NCBI GenBank assembly: GCA_964545545.1
Contig: CAZJGK010000061.1
Coordinates: forward strand, 1-21,222
Length of the DNA: 21,222 bases
Origin: JAHJTW01 sp964545545
Lineage (GTDB): Bacteria; Krumholzibacteriota; Krumholzibacteriia; LZORAL124-64-63
Direction of reading: 5' to 3'
Part shown: piece after piece, positions 1-7,721 of the stretch
How positions within the stretch are numbered: the stretch's first letter is position 1
How the letters are laid out: every line of letters begins with the position of its first letter
Made by a program: the position numbers and the translations under genes
Notes under the pieces: model-generated
Seen by the model: only the letters and a program-made list of their open reading frames with translations
Databases searched by the model: none
Told to the model about the DNA's origin: nothing

Positions 1-2
1 CT

Positions 3-1496
3 TTACCGTCCCGCTCGGGGAGAACCAACCTCCCTATGCAGCATACTGCTGATTTCTTTGCGCACCGCCGGATCCGGTGGTGCCCACACCACCGGCCGGT
101 CGGCGAACCAGGGCACCGCCGAGTAGTCCGTGAAGATGACTCCGGGGCCCGCCTCCTGCACTCGCGCGATTTCCGCCGCCACGGCCGGCTGCAGGCGCGC
201 CGCGTCAGCGGCCTCGGATTCCCATCCCGGCAGGTGGCAGGGAAAGACCAGGGCCGCGGCGACCGCGACGATGGCCAAGATGGCGCTGCGCGAGACGGTG
301 CGGCGTCCGGACTCGGGCTTGTGGGTTCCGCCGGCAAACGCGGCCAGTTCCCACGTCAGCATCGGCATCACAGGCAACAGGTGGCGCAGACTGTGGTCAA
401 AAGGGCTGTAGAATAGAATCAGCAGCAAGGTGGTCAAGACAGCCACGGTCAGGCCGCTTTCGGGTGGGGATTCCGGTTCGTCACGGCGCCTCACAGGGGG
501 CTTGAGCGCGCCGACTGCCAGGACCAGCAGCCACGGCCAACTCAAAAACCGGGGCAGGTTCTCCAGGTAGAAGCGCAAGCCGCGCATGGTCTTGCGGGCC
601 AGGGGCATCGGGTCGGTCATGATGGTGTGCAGCAGGGGCTGGGGGTCCATCCCCTGGTAGACGGTGTAGCCGGGAAAGGTGCGGGTGTCCTTGGCGTGTT
701 CGGCGACGCCCTGGAGGGTGAAAAACGGCTGGCCGGTCAGGTCCAGGGTGCGCAGGGACCAGGGGACCAGCACCACGGTGGCGGCGGCGAACATCAGCCA
801 GAACGCTGGGTTAAACCGGCGGGAGCGTTCGCCGGGACCCGGGGCGGGCCGGACCAGCGCCAGCCACCACAGCACCGGGACCCAGAACAATTCCAGGCGC
901 ACCATGGCCATCAGGCCCGTCATGGCGCCCACGAACAAAGGCGGCGGTGGCTGCCTGCGCCGCAGGTGCAGCCAGATCACCAGCAGCATCAAGCCGACCA
1001 GAACTTCGTCCTGCCCCCAGGCCACGGCAAAGCCCAGCAAGGGGCTGGCGCCCATCAGGATCAGCCAGAACGGGATGCCGGCGCGCGCCTCCCGCCGCCA
1101 CAGGGCGCTCGTGCCCATGCCGATCATGAGGATCACCAACAGGGCTTGCAGGCTTCGCACCAGATCAATGGTGCGCGCCGGGTCGCCCTCGGCCGCCAGA
1201 TAGGGCAGCAGCAAGACGGTGCCGAAGCCCGGCATGCGGTGGATCAAAGGCTGAGGCAGGCGGCGGGCAAAGGGATAGGCAAAGGAAAGGGGATAGGCGA
1301 CATCGCTCAGGTAACCGTCGCCGCGGGCCAGGTGCCGGGCCACCGACAGGTGGGTGTAGAGGTCGGCGGTCGGGGGCACCGGACGGGCCTGCCGGCCCAG
1401 GCCCCAGACCACGCTGAAGATCATCGCGGCGACCAGGCCGGCCCAGAGCGCGCCCCGCGGGTTCTTGGCAACGGACTTGTCGCTTGTGCGCACCAT
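3..1496 (-). CDS. Polytopic GT-C-type membrane protein (ArnT/PMT-like), putative glycosyltransferase
   Basis: The 497-residue protein has one N-terminal hydrophobic segment (about residues 17-33), then an Asp-rich loop with D45 and H49 in a 'D-L-Y-T-H-L-S-V-A-R-H-L-A-R-G-D-G-Y' context. Many further membrane segments follow, and a soluble C-terminal tail carries a 'FTDYSAVPWFADRP' stretch. An Asp in the first periplasmic loop followed by 'A..LA.G.GY' is typical of GT-C / family-39 mannosyltransferase-like enzymes that use polyprenyl-phosphate sugars. The substrate cannot be told. I chose the ATG at 1496 because it lies 5 bases after the pyrE stop (TGACGGCCATG on the minus strand), which suggests translational coupling; no clear Shine-Dalgarno is present. 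The frame stays open upstream into pyrE, but that extension is shadow. The stop TAA lies at 3-5, so the gene is complete. Hypothetical membrane protein is the fallback call. Confidence 0.75.
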   Translation of the reverse strand: MVRTSDKSVAKNPRGALWAGLVAAMIFSVVWGLGRQARPVPPTADLYTHLSVARHLARGDGYLSDVAYPLSFAYPFARRLPQPLIHRMPGFGTVLLLPYLAAEGDPARTIDLVRSLQALLVILMIGMGTSALWRREARAGIPFWLILMGASPLLGFAVAWGQDEVLVGLMLLVIWLHLRRRQPPPPLFVGAMTGLMAMVRLELFWVPVLWWLALVRPAPGPGERSRRFNPAFWLMFAAATVVLVPWSLRTLDLTGQPFFTLQGVAEHAKDTRTFPGYTVYQGMDPQPLLHTIMTDPMPLARKTMRGLRFYLENLPRFLSWPWLLVLAVGALKPPVRRRDEPESPPESGLTVAVLTTLLLILFYSPFDHSLRHLLPVMPMLTWELAAFAGGTHKPESGRRTVSRSAILAIVAVAAALVFPCHLPGWESEAADAARLQPAVAAEIARVQEAGPGVIFTDYSAVPWFADRPVVWAPPDPAVRKEISSMLHREVGSPRAGR

Positions 1497-1501
1497 GGCC
1501 G

Positions 1502-2074
1502 TCAGTTGCCGCGGCTGCCGGGCTTGACCAGTTCCTGGCCCTGGCGACACAGGGGGCAGGAAGCGGATTCCCAGGCCTGCACCGTGACTTTGGCCAAAGA
1601 ATGCAGCGGCAACGGCAAATCAACCTCGCCGCCGGTGCGGTCGATGATGCTGGTCAAACCGATCACCACGCCGCCGGCCTCTTCCACGACCTGCTTGACT
1701 TCCAGCAGGCTGGTGCCGCGGGTCACGACATCCTCGGCGATGATGACTTTTTCACCCTGGGCGATCTCGAAGCCGCGGCGGATCATCATCACGCCGTCCT
1801 TGCGTTCGGAAAAAACAAAACGGCGGCCCAAGGCACGGGCGACTTCGTGTCCGATGAGGATGCCCCCCAGGGCGGGGCTGACGACCACGTCATAACCCGT
1901 GCCGGGAAAAAACTCCGCCAGGGCGGCTCCCAGTTCGCGGGCCAGTTCGGGGAACTGCAGGATGCGGGCGCACTGGAAATAGGTGTCGCTGTGCAGGCCG
2001 CTGCTGAGCAGGAAGTGCCCGTGATGCAGGGCTCCCAGCTCGCGCATGAGATCCAGAACCTTTTCTTGTTCCAT
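1502..2074 (-). CDS. pyrE: Orotate phosphoribosyltransferase
   Basis: PyrE joins orotate to PRPP to give OMP, the fifth step of de novo pyrimidine synthesis, in the cytoplasm. The 190-residue length fits the family. Visible hallmarks are 'LLSSGLHSDTYFQC' near residues 22-35, the flexible-loop region 'FSERKDG' (88-94) and the PRPP-binding motif 'IIAEDVVTRGTS' (111-122). A short C-terminal extension carries C173-P-L-C176, a CxxC that could bind a metal or form a disulfide; I do not know its role. The gene starts 3 bases after the pyrF stop and ends 5 bases before the membrane-protein start, so it is the middle gene of a minus-strand operon. The pyrF-pyrE order gives consecutive pathway steps and supports the assignment. 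Confidence 0.95.
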   Translation of the reverse strand: MEQEKVLDLMRELGALHHGHFLLSSGLHSDTYFQCARILQFPELARELGAALAEFFPGTGYDVVVSPALGGILIGHEVARALGRRFVFSERKDGVMMIRRGFEIAQGEKVIIAEDVVTRGTSLLEVKQVVEEAGGVVIGLTSIIDRTGGEVDLPLPLHSLAKVTVQAWESASCPLCRQGQELVKPGSRGN

Positions 2075-2077
2075 GGC

Positions 2078-2863
2078 TCAATCCTCCGGTGCGTGATGCG
2101 TTTCGGTTTCGATTTCGGCGGCGATGGCCGCCAGGGTGGCGCCGGGATTCTCGCTGCGCGTGATGGGCCGGCCGATGACGAGGAAATCAGCGCCGGCACC
2201 AATGGCCGCCGCGGGGGTGGCCACGCGGCGCTGGTCACCGACCTGCGAGCCCGCCGGGCGCACGCCCGGGGTCACGACCAGGGGGGCCGAGCCAAGGGCG
2301 CCGCGCAAAGCGGGCAGGTCTTGCGGTGAGCAGACCAGCCCGTCGCAGCCGCACTCCCAGGCCAGCCGGGCCAGGCGCACCACGCGCTCGGCGAGGCTGT
2401 CCGTAGATGGTCCCGTTTCCTGCAATTCATCCTCCGAAAGGCTGGTCAAGACGGTGACCGCAAGCAAGGCGGGTCGGCGCCCGTCGGGGGCATTGGCGGC
2501 GAGGGGGGCGTTGTCCAGGGCGGCGGCGGCGGCGGTCAGGGCGCGGCGTCCGGCTGCCGCGTGCACCGTGCAGAAGGAAGCGCCCAGGGCGGCGGCCCGC
2601 GCGGCGGCTGAAGCCACGGTATGGGGAATATCGTGGTACTTCAAATCCAGGAAAACTTCACGGTCCTGCTCGCGCATGAGATGGACGGCCGCGGGCCCCG
2701 CAGCCGAAAAAAGCTCCAGCCCCACCTTCACGCAACGGGCCAAAGGGCCGAGGTTGCCGGTCAATTTCCGGGCGGCCTGCAGATCGGGCACGTCCAGGGC
2801 GGTGATGATGCGGCTTTGCGCCGGCAGAGCGCGCAGTCGGGCCAACAGCTGATCACGGGCCAT
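2078..2863 (-). CDS. pyrF: Orotidine 5'-phosphate decarboxylase
   Basis: PyrF decarboxylates OMP to UMP. The 261-residue protein has a TIM-barrel OMPDC pattern: 'ITALDVPD' with D24, 'VKVGLELF' with K46, the catalytic signature 'DLKYHDIP' (D73, K75, D78), 'VTPGVRP' and the phosphate-binding 'VIGRPIT' near the C-terminus. The DLKxHDIP form and the length suggest the shorter bacterial type-1 group. I chose the ATG at 2863, with GAGGTGAT just upstream on the minus strand; an in-frame GTG at 2869 would sit inside that site. It is the first gene of the minus-strand pyr operon and is divergent from serS. Confidence 0.95.
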   Translation of the reverse strand: MARDQLLARLRALPAQSRIITALDVPDLQAARKLTGNLGPLARCVKVGLELFSAAGPAAVHLMREQDREVFLDLKYHDIPHTVASAAARAAALGASFCTVHAAAGRRALTAAAAALDNAPLAANAPDGRRPALLAVTVLTSLSEDELQETGPSTDSLAERVVRLARLAWECGCDGLVCSPQDLPALRGALGSAPLVVTPGVRPAGSQVGDQRRVATPAAAIGAGADFLVIGRPITRSENPGATLAAIAAEIETETHHAPED

Positions 2864-2919
2864 GATCACCTCACGGGAGTCGGGAATGTCCTTGCCGCGG
2901 GGAACCGTTTGTTACTACC

Positions 2920-2948
2920 CTTCTAACAGCCACAGACCCGGATTGCAA
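2920..2948 (-). promoter_or_regulatory. Candidate sigma70-type promoter for pyrF-pyrE
   Basis: On the minus strand, TTGCAA (2943-2948) and TAGAAG (2920-2925) are separated by exactly 17 bases, each matching 4 of 6 consensus positions. The site lies in the divergent pyrF/serS intergenic region and would give a leader of about 50 bases. The match is modest and the assignment rests mainly on location. No pyrimidine attenuator or PyrR-type leader was recognised. Confidence 0.35.
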
Positions 2949-2955
2949 ATCCATA

Positions 2956-2986
2956 TTGTCAGGACTGGCAGTCGGGGCCATAAGAT
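2956..2986 (+). promoter_or_regulatory. Weak candidate promoter for the serS operon
   Basis: TTGTCA (2956-2961) and TAAGAT (2981-2986) lie upstream of serS, but the 19-base spacer is longer than optimal. If used, transcription would start near 2993. No T-box leader features were recognised. This is the best candidate in the 176-base gap between pyrF and serS. Confidence 0.25.
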
Positions 2987-3039
2987 GGTTGTATGCATCG
3001 GAGGCGCGGATTTTTGCCGGCGCCTGGAAAGGGAATCCC

Positions 3040-4299
3040 TTGCTGGACCGCAAATTTCTGCGCGAAAACCAGGAACTCGTCACCCGGGCCGTGGCCTTGA
3101 AGAACGAGTCGGTGGACATTGCCGCCTATTACGCCAAGGATGAGGAGCGAAGGGCCGCCCTGCAGGAGGTCGAGGTCCTGCAAGCCGAGGCCAACCGGGA
3201 CAACAAGGCGATCAGCGAGCTGAAAAAATCGGGCGGGGATGCGACCGAAGCCATCGCCGCCATGAAGTCGGTGTCCGCCAGGATCAAGGAGTTGAAGGCC
3301 GTCGCCGCCGCGCGGGAGGCGGAGGTTGAAGCGCTCTATCTGCGCATTCCGAATATTCCGCACGACTCGGTGCCCGAGGGTGGCGAGGAGAACAACGCGA
3401 TCATCCGCACCTGGGGGGAGCCATCGGACAGGGATTTCACGGTGATGCCCCACTGGGATATCGGCGTGGAACTGGGGATCTTCGACCCCGATGCCGCCGT
3501 GCGCATGAGCGGCAGCGGGTTCACCGTGCTGACGGGCGACGGGGCGCGGCTGGAACGCGCCCTGATCAACTGGTTTCTGGATGTGCACGCCCGGCAGGGT
3601 TACCGCGAAGTCAACATTCCCTACCTGGTGAACCGCAAGGCCATGACCGGCACCGGTCAGCTGCCGAAACTCGAAGATGATATGTACCTGTGCCAGGTGG
3701 ACGACCTGTTTCTGATCCCCACCTCCGAGGTGTCGGTGACGAATCTGCACATGGGGCAGACCCTGGATCTGGACAGCCTGCCGCGCAAGTACTGTGCGTT
3801 TTCGCCCTGCTTCCGCCGGGAAGCCGGAGCCGCGGGCAAGGACACGCGCGGCCTGTTGCGGGTTCACCAGTTCCACAAGGTCGAGATGGTCAAGCTCGTG
3901 GCGCCGGAAACGTCCTGGGATGAGCTGGAATCCCTGACCCACGACGCCGAGGAACTGCTGCAGAAGCTGGAACTGCCCTACCGCGTGGTGACCCTGGCCA
4001 CCGGGGATCTGAGTTTCGCCGCCTGCAAGTGTTACGATCTGGAGGTGTGGTCCGCAGGGGTCGGCACGTGGCTGGAGGTATCATCCTGCAGCAACTTCCT
4101 GGATTTCCAGGCCCGCCGGGCGGGAATCCGCTTCAAGGGCAAGGGCGACAAAGGTTTCGTGCATACCCTCAACGGCTCGGGTCTGGCCTTGCCCCGCATC
4201 CTGGTTGCGATCATGGAAAACTACCAGACGGCCGACGGGCGCATAGAGATTCCCCGGGTGCTCAGGCCGTACCTGCAAGACAGGGAGTTCATCGGTTGA
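3040..4299 (+). CDS. serS: Serine--tRNA ligase
   Basis: SerRS charges tRNA-Ser (and tRNA-Sec where present). The 419-residue protein shows the N-terminal coiled-coil arm (about residues 30-100, rich in Lys/Glu/Ala), class II motif 2 'FSPCFRREAGAAGKDTRGL' and motif 3 'LNGSGLALPRILVAIMENYQ'. I place the start at the TTG at 3040: GGAAAGGG at 3026-3033 is well spaced upstream, and translation then begins M-L-D-R-K-F-L-R-E-N, matching the usual 'MLDxKxLRxN' start of SerRS. The frame stays open upstream from 2956, but that extension does not resemble SerRS and would be missing from the family. Its stop overlaps the kinase start by one base (TGATG). SerRS would also serve a selenocysteine pathway, relevant to the candidate selenoprotein at 17201, though no sel genes are in the window. 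Confidence 0.95.
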   Translation: MLDRKFLRENQELVTRAVALKNESVDIAAYYAKDEERRAALQEVEVLQAEANRDNKAISELKKSGGDATEAIAAMKSVSARIKELKAVAAAREAEVEALYLRIPNIPHDSVPEGGEENNAIIRTWGEPSDRDFTVMPHWDIGVELGIFDPDAAVRMSGSGFTVLTGDGARLERALINWFLDVHARQGYREVNIPYLVNRKAMTGTGQLPKLEDDMYLCQVDDLFLIPTSEVSVTNLHMGQTLDLDSLPRKYCAFSPCFRREAGAAGKDTRGLLRVHQFHKVEMVKLVAPETSWDELESLTHDAEELLQKLELPYRVVTLATGDLSFAACKCYDLEVWSAGVGTWLEVSSCSNFLDFQARRAGIRFKGKGDKGFVHTLNGSGLALPRILVAIMENYQTADGRIEIPRVLRPYLQDREFIG

Positions 4300-5576
4300 T
4301 GATGAATCGGATCATCACTTTCGTGTTCGGCGGGCTGCGCAAGCAGTACCTTTTCAACATCTACCTGTTGCTCGGCAGTGTGAGCATCGTGGTGGCCACC
4401 ACGGTTTTTACCATCAGGGTTTCCCGCAGTGTGGAAAGACAGGCCTACCTGACGACACATCTGCTGTCCCAGATGGGTAGCCAGATCTTTCAGGCCAAGT
4501 CCCTGGATGAGATCCAGCCGATCATCGACATCATCAACGAGAACGAGGTCCCCTTCATCCTGACCGACAACGGCGGGCGGCCCTTTATGTGGAACGGGGC
4601 GGTGATCGGCATCCCGCTGCTCGACTACAATACCCTGATGCGGGAGAACATGTCCAACCCCAGCAATCCCGTGGTCCAGGAGGTGTTGACCCTTGCGGCC
4701 GGCTACGATCAGGAGCAGGAGCCGTTCGCCATTTTCGATCCGGAGGGTCACCGGCTGGGCACCCTGCATTACGGGCGCAGTGCCCTGAGTCAGCGTTTGC
4801 AGATCATGCCGTACCTCGAACTGATGGTCATGGCCCTGTTCTTCCTGGTCATCCTGTGGGCCCTGCAGAGCAAGAAGGACGCCCAGCAGCAGGCCCTGTT
4901 CGCGGGTATGGCCAAGGAAACCGCCCACCAGCTGGGGACACCGCTGACTTCCCTCATGGGCTGGGCGGCCCTGATGGAGGACAAGGTCGGCAAGAACGAT
5001 GACGTCGTGGCCGAGATGAACCGCGACATCGACCGCCTGAGCAAGATTTCGGCCCGCTTCAGCCAGATCGGATCCAGTCCCAAGCTCAAGCCCGGCGATC
5101 TGAACGCCGTGATTGATTCCGCCATCGAGTATTTCAGGCGTCGCTTGCCCCACCTGGGGGGCCGCGTGCAGCTGCGGCGGGAAGGGGCCGTCTCCAATGT
5201 GGTCCGGCTCAACGAGGACCTGCTGGGTTGGGTCCTGGAAAACCTGATCAAGAACGGGATTGATGCCTTGAGCGACGGCAAGGGCACCATCACCATCAAG
5301 CTGGCCGATGATCCTTCAGGCGGGGCCAGGATCCTCATCAGCGACACGGGCAAGGGTATTCCGCCCCGGGTGGGCCGCCGCATTTTCGAGCCGGGATTCA
5401 CCACCAAGAAGCGGGGCTGGGGCATGGGCCTGGCGCTCGTGCGGCGGATCATCACCCAGTACCACCAGGGAAAGATCCAGATCGCCGAGACCAGTACCCA
5501 CGGCACGACCTTCCTGGTGACTCTGCCGCCGGCCCCCAAGGGCGTCCAATCCGAGGAACGATCGTTCACAACCTGA
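4299..5576 (+). CDS. Membrane sensor histidine kinase (probable partner of the PorX-like regulator)
   Basis: This 425-residue kinase has a membrane segment at about residues 19-39, an extracytoplasmic sensor region (about 41-170) and a second membrane segment (about 174-189). The catalytic core follows: an H-box 'AKETAHQLGTPLTSL' with phosphoacceptor H210, an N-box 'LENLIKNGIDAL' (N315, N319), a G1 box 'DTGKGIP' (D349) and an F/G2 region 'FEPGFTTKKRGWGMGLALV'. The AKETAHQ-GTPL variant of the H-box is one I associate with Bacteroidetes/FCB kinases. The ATG at 4299 overlaps the serS stop by one base; the next codon is also ATG (4302). The regulator gene begins 17 bases downstream, so the two almost certainly form a cognate pair. 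Signal unknown. Confidence 0.9.
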   Translation: MMNRIITFVFGGLRKQYLFNIYLLLGSVSIVVATTVFTIRVSRSVERQAYLTTHLLSQMGSQIFQAKSLDEIQPIIDIINENEVPFILTDNGGRPFMWNGAVIGIPLLDYNTLMRENMSNPSNPVVQEVLTLAAGYDQEQEPFAIFDPEGHRLGTLHYGRSALSQRLQIMPYLELMVMALFFLVILWALQSKKDAQQQALFAGMAKETAHQLGTPLTSLMGWAALMEDKVGKNDDVVAEMNRDIDRLSKISARFSQIGSSPKLKPGDLNAVIDSAIEYFRRRLPHLGGRVQLRREGAVSNVVRLNEDLLGWVLENLIKNGIDALSDGKGTITIKLADDPSGGARILISDTGKGIPPRVGRRIFEPGFTTKKRGWGMGLALVRRIITQYHQGKIQIAETSTHGTTFLVTLPPAPKGVQSEERSFTT

Positions 5577-5593
5577 AGCCAAAGGAGCCGCGC

Positions 5594-7183
5594 GTGGCTT
5601 TTTCCATTCTGTGGGTCGATGACAACATTGAGGAACTGGGGGGCCATGTCCGCTACCTGGGCGAGAAGGGCTATGAGGTCCAGGGTGTGACCAACGGGCG
5701 GGATGCCCTGGCCATCTTGGCGGACAAACCCTTCGACGCCATCCTGCTCGATGAGATGATGCCGGGCATGGGCGGTCTGGAGACCCTGGAGGAGATCAGG
5801 AAAGTCAACGAACACATCCCGGTGATCATGATCACCAAAAGCGAGGCCGAGGATCTGATGACCCGGGCCATCGGCAAGCGCATCGACGACTACCTCGTCA
5901 AGCCGGTGTCGCCCCTGCAGATCCTCAGCGCCCTGAAGCGCCAGCTGGAAGCGCGACGGCTGACCAGCGAGGAAGTCACCCGTGACTACATGAAGCATTT
6001 CATGGCGTTGGGTGATCGTATTGCCCAGGCTGATCAGCCCGGTGACTGGGAGAAGATCTATCAGGATCTGGTCACCTGGGGCCTGGATCTGTTCCGTTAC
6101 AGCGACCACGGCTTGCTGCAGACCCAGGCCGAGCAGATGGCTGCGGCCAACGCGGTTTTCGCCCGCTATGTGCGGGAGCATTACCGTGACTGGGTCAGCG
6201 CGGACGGATCGCCGGGCGTGGGGGATTCCCGGCCCGAGGGGACCGGTACGCCTCTGTTCAGCCCCAGGGTCTACGAGACCTGGGTGGAGCCCCATGTCCA
6301 GAGCAGCAAGCAGGTTTTCTGGATCGTGATCGACTGCATGCGCCTGGACCAGTTGCGCGCCATCGAACCTTTGCTGGAGCCTTATTACCACATGGATCGC
6401 CGTCTGTACTGGTCCCTGCTGCCGACGGCGACCCCCTATGCGCGCAATGCCTTGTTCGCGGGACTTTATCCGCTGGACATTGCCGAAGGTTATCCCCAGT
6501 GGTGGATCGGCAACGCCGACCACGAGGGCAGTCTCAACGCCCACGAGGGGGATCTGCTGCAGCAGCTGTTGGCGCGTATTGGCAGCCCGGCCGCCGACAA
6601 CATGCGCTACTACAAGGTTTCCGACGCCCGCGACGCCGATATGCTGCACCGCAACCTCGGTTCGCTCGGGGGTGTGAAACTGGTCGCGGGAGTCTACAAC
6701 TTCCTGGATATCATGGCCCACGGCCGCAGCCAGAACCGCATCCTCAAGGAGCTGGCACCGGACGAGGCGGCCTTCTGTACCCTGATGCGGTCCTGGTTCG
6801 AGCACTCGAACCTCTACGAGGTGATGAAAAATCTGGCCCGCAAGGACTGCACCGTCATCCTGACCACCGACCACGGATCCATGCTTTGCAGCAAGGCCGT
6901 CAAGATCCGCGGCAACCGCGACACCAGCAGCAACGTGCGCTATAAATTCGGAGACAACCTGGGGGTTGACGAGGACAAGGTCATGATGATCAAGGAGCCG
7001 GAGAAATACCGGTTGCCGGCCCAGACCACCATCGAGAACTATGCGGTCACGACCGAGAATTATTACCTGGTCTACCCGACCAATTATCACGAATACGAGC
7101 GCCTTTATCGGGACAGCTTCCAGCATGGCGGGATCAGCCTGCAGGAAATGATGTGTCCCTTCGTCGTGCTCAAGCCACGATAG
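5594..7183 (+). CDS. porX: PorX-like response regulator with alkaline-phosphatase/PglZ-type effector domain
   Basis: The 529-residue protein has a receiver domain (about 1-120) with acidic pair D9-D10, phosphoacceptor D53, T81 and K103, a helical linker (about 125-235), and an alkaline-phosphatase-superfamily domain. Candidate metal/catalytic residues of that domain are D247 ('VIDCMRLDQ'), a nucleophile Thr at 278 or 280 ('LLPTATPYARNA'), D372 and H376 ('FLDIMAH'), D426-H427 ('TTDHGSM') and H511 ('QHGGIS'). The full set looks intact, so the enzyme should be active. In Bacteroidetes this architecture is PorX, the regulator of type IX secretion, reported to hydrolyse oligonucleotides. GTG start at 5594 with AAAGGAG at 5581-5587. 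It has no DNA-binding domain. It sits between its probable kinase and tsaE, 3 bases from the latter. Confidence 0.88.
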   Translation: MAFSILWVDDNIEELGGHVRYLGEKGYEVQGVTNGRDALAILADKPFDAILLDEMMPGMGGLETLEEIRKVNEHIPVIMITKSEAEDLMTRAIGKRIDDYLVKPVSPLQILSALKRQLEARRLTSEEVTRDYMKHFMALGDRIAQADQPGDWEKIYQDLVTWGLDLFRYSDHGLLQTQAEQMAAANAVFARYVREHYRDWVSADGSPGVGDSRPEGTGTPLFSPRVYETWVEPHVQSSKQVFWIVIDCMRLDQLRAIEPLLEPYYHMDRRLYWSLLPTATPYARNALFAGLYPLDIAEGYPQWWIGNADHEGSLNAHEGDLLQQLLARIGSPAADNMRYYKVSDARDADMLHRNLGSLGGVKLVAGVYNFLDIMAHGRSQNRILKELAPDEAAFCTLMRSWFEHSNLYEVMKNLARKDCTVILTTDHGSMLCSKAVKIRGNRDTSSNVRYKFGDNLGVDEDKVMMIKEPEKYRLPAQTTIENYAVTTENYYLVYPTNYHEYERLYRDSFQHGGISLQEMMCPFVVLKPR

Positions 7184-7186
7184 ACC

Positions 7187-7720
7187 ATGGCGGCCGCTGA
7201 ACACACCCTGCCCGCGGTTGATGATTTTCCCTGGTGGATGGTCACCGGCGATGAAGCCGCCACCGAGGATCTGGGTTACCGTTTCGGGTCCCTGCTGGGT
7301 GGCGGGGATGTCGTGCTCTTGTACGGTGACCTCGGCGCCGGCAAGACCTGTTTTGCCCGCGGTCTGTGCCGCGCCCTGGGGATCACCGAAGATGTGGTGT
7401 CGCCCACGTTCACGCTGGTCAACACCTACCCGGGCGCGTTGACGGTGCATCACCTGGATTTTTACCGCCTCGGCACCGACACCCCCCTGGAGGACATCGG
7501 TGTGCCGGAGATTCTGGATGAGGTCGAGGACGGGGGAGCGGTGTTGGTGGCCGAATGGGCTGATCCCCTGGTGCCGCAGCTGAAGGGGATGGAGCGGATT
7601 TTTTCCTGGCTCGCGATCCCCGGCGCCGATCCTGATCAGCGCACCTGGCGGCTGCAGATAAACGATCCTGGTTCGCAGGCAATCCCGGCCGCCCTGGGGC
7701 TGCGGGGGAAAAAGGCATGA
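7187..7720 (+). CDS. tsaE: tRNA threonylcarbamoyladenosine biosynthesis ATPase TsaE
   Basis: TsaE is the ATPase that, with TsaB and TsaD, makes the t6A modification at position 37 of ANN-decoding tRNAs. Visible are Walker A G47-D-L-G-A-G-K-T54, the family motif 'VSPTFTLVNTY' and 'HHLDFYRL'. Length is 177 residues against about 150-160 usual. The excess lies in the first 17 residues; M18 ('MVTGDEAATEDLG', ATG at 7238) aligns with the usual TsaE start, so the true start may be 7238. I keep the ATG at 7187, which lies 3 bases after the porX stop, though its ribosome site is weak. tsaB follows after one base. tsaD is not in this window. Confidence 0.93.
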   Translation: MAAAEHTLPAVDDFPWWMVTGDEAATEDLGYRFGSLLGGGDVVLLYGDLGAGKTCFARGLCRALGITEDVVSPTFTLVNTYPGALTVHHLDFYRLGTDTPLEDIGVPEILDEVEDGGAVLVAEWADPLVPQLKGMERIFSWLAIPGADPDQRTWRLQINDPGSQAIPAALGLRGKKA

Positions 7721-7721
7721 G

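Noticed and set aside
627..1895. A 422-codon plus-strand frame opposite the membrane protein and pyrE
   Set aside because: It crosses two genes with clear function on the other strand and encodes low-complexity His/Gln/Gly sequence.
2870..3039. T-box or other aminoacyl-tRNA-responsive leader before serS
   Set aside because: No T-box sequence, specifier stem or terminator/antiterminator pair was found in the short gap.
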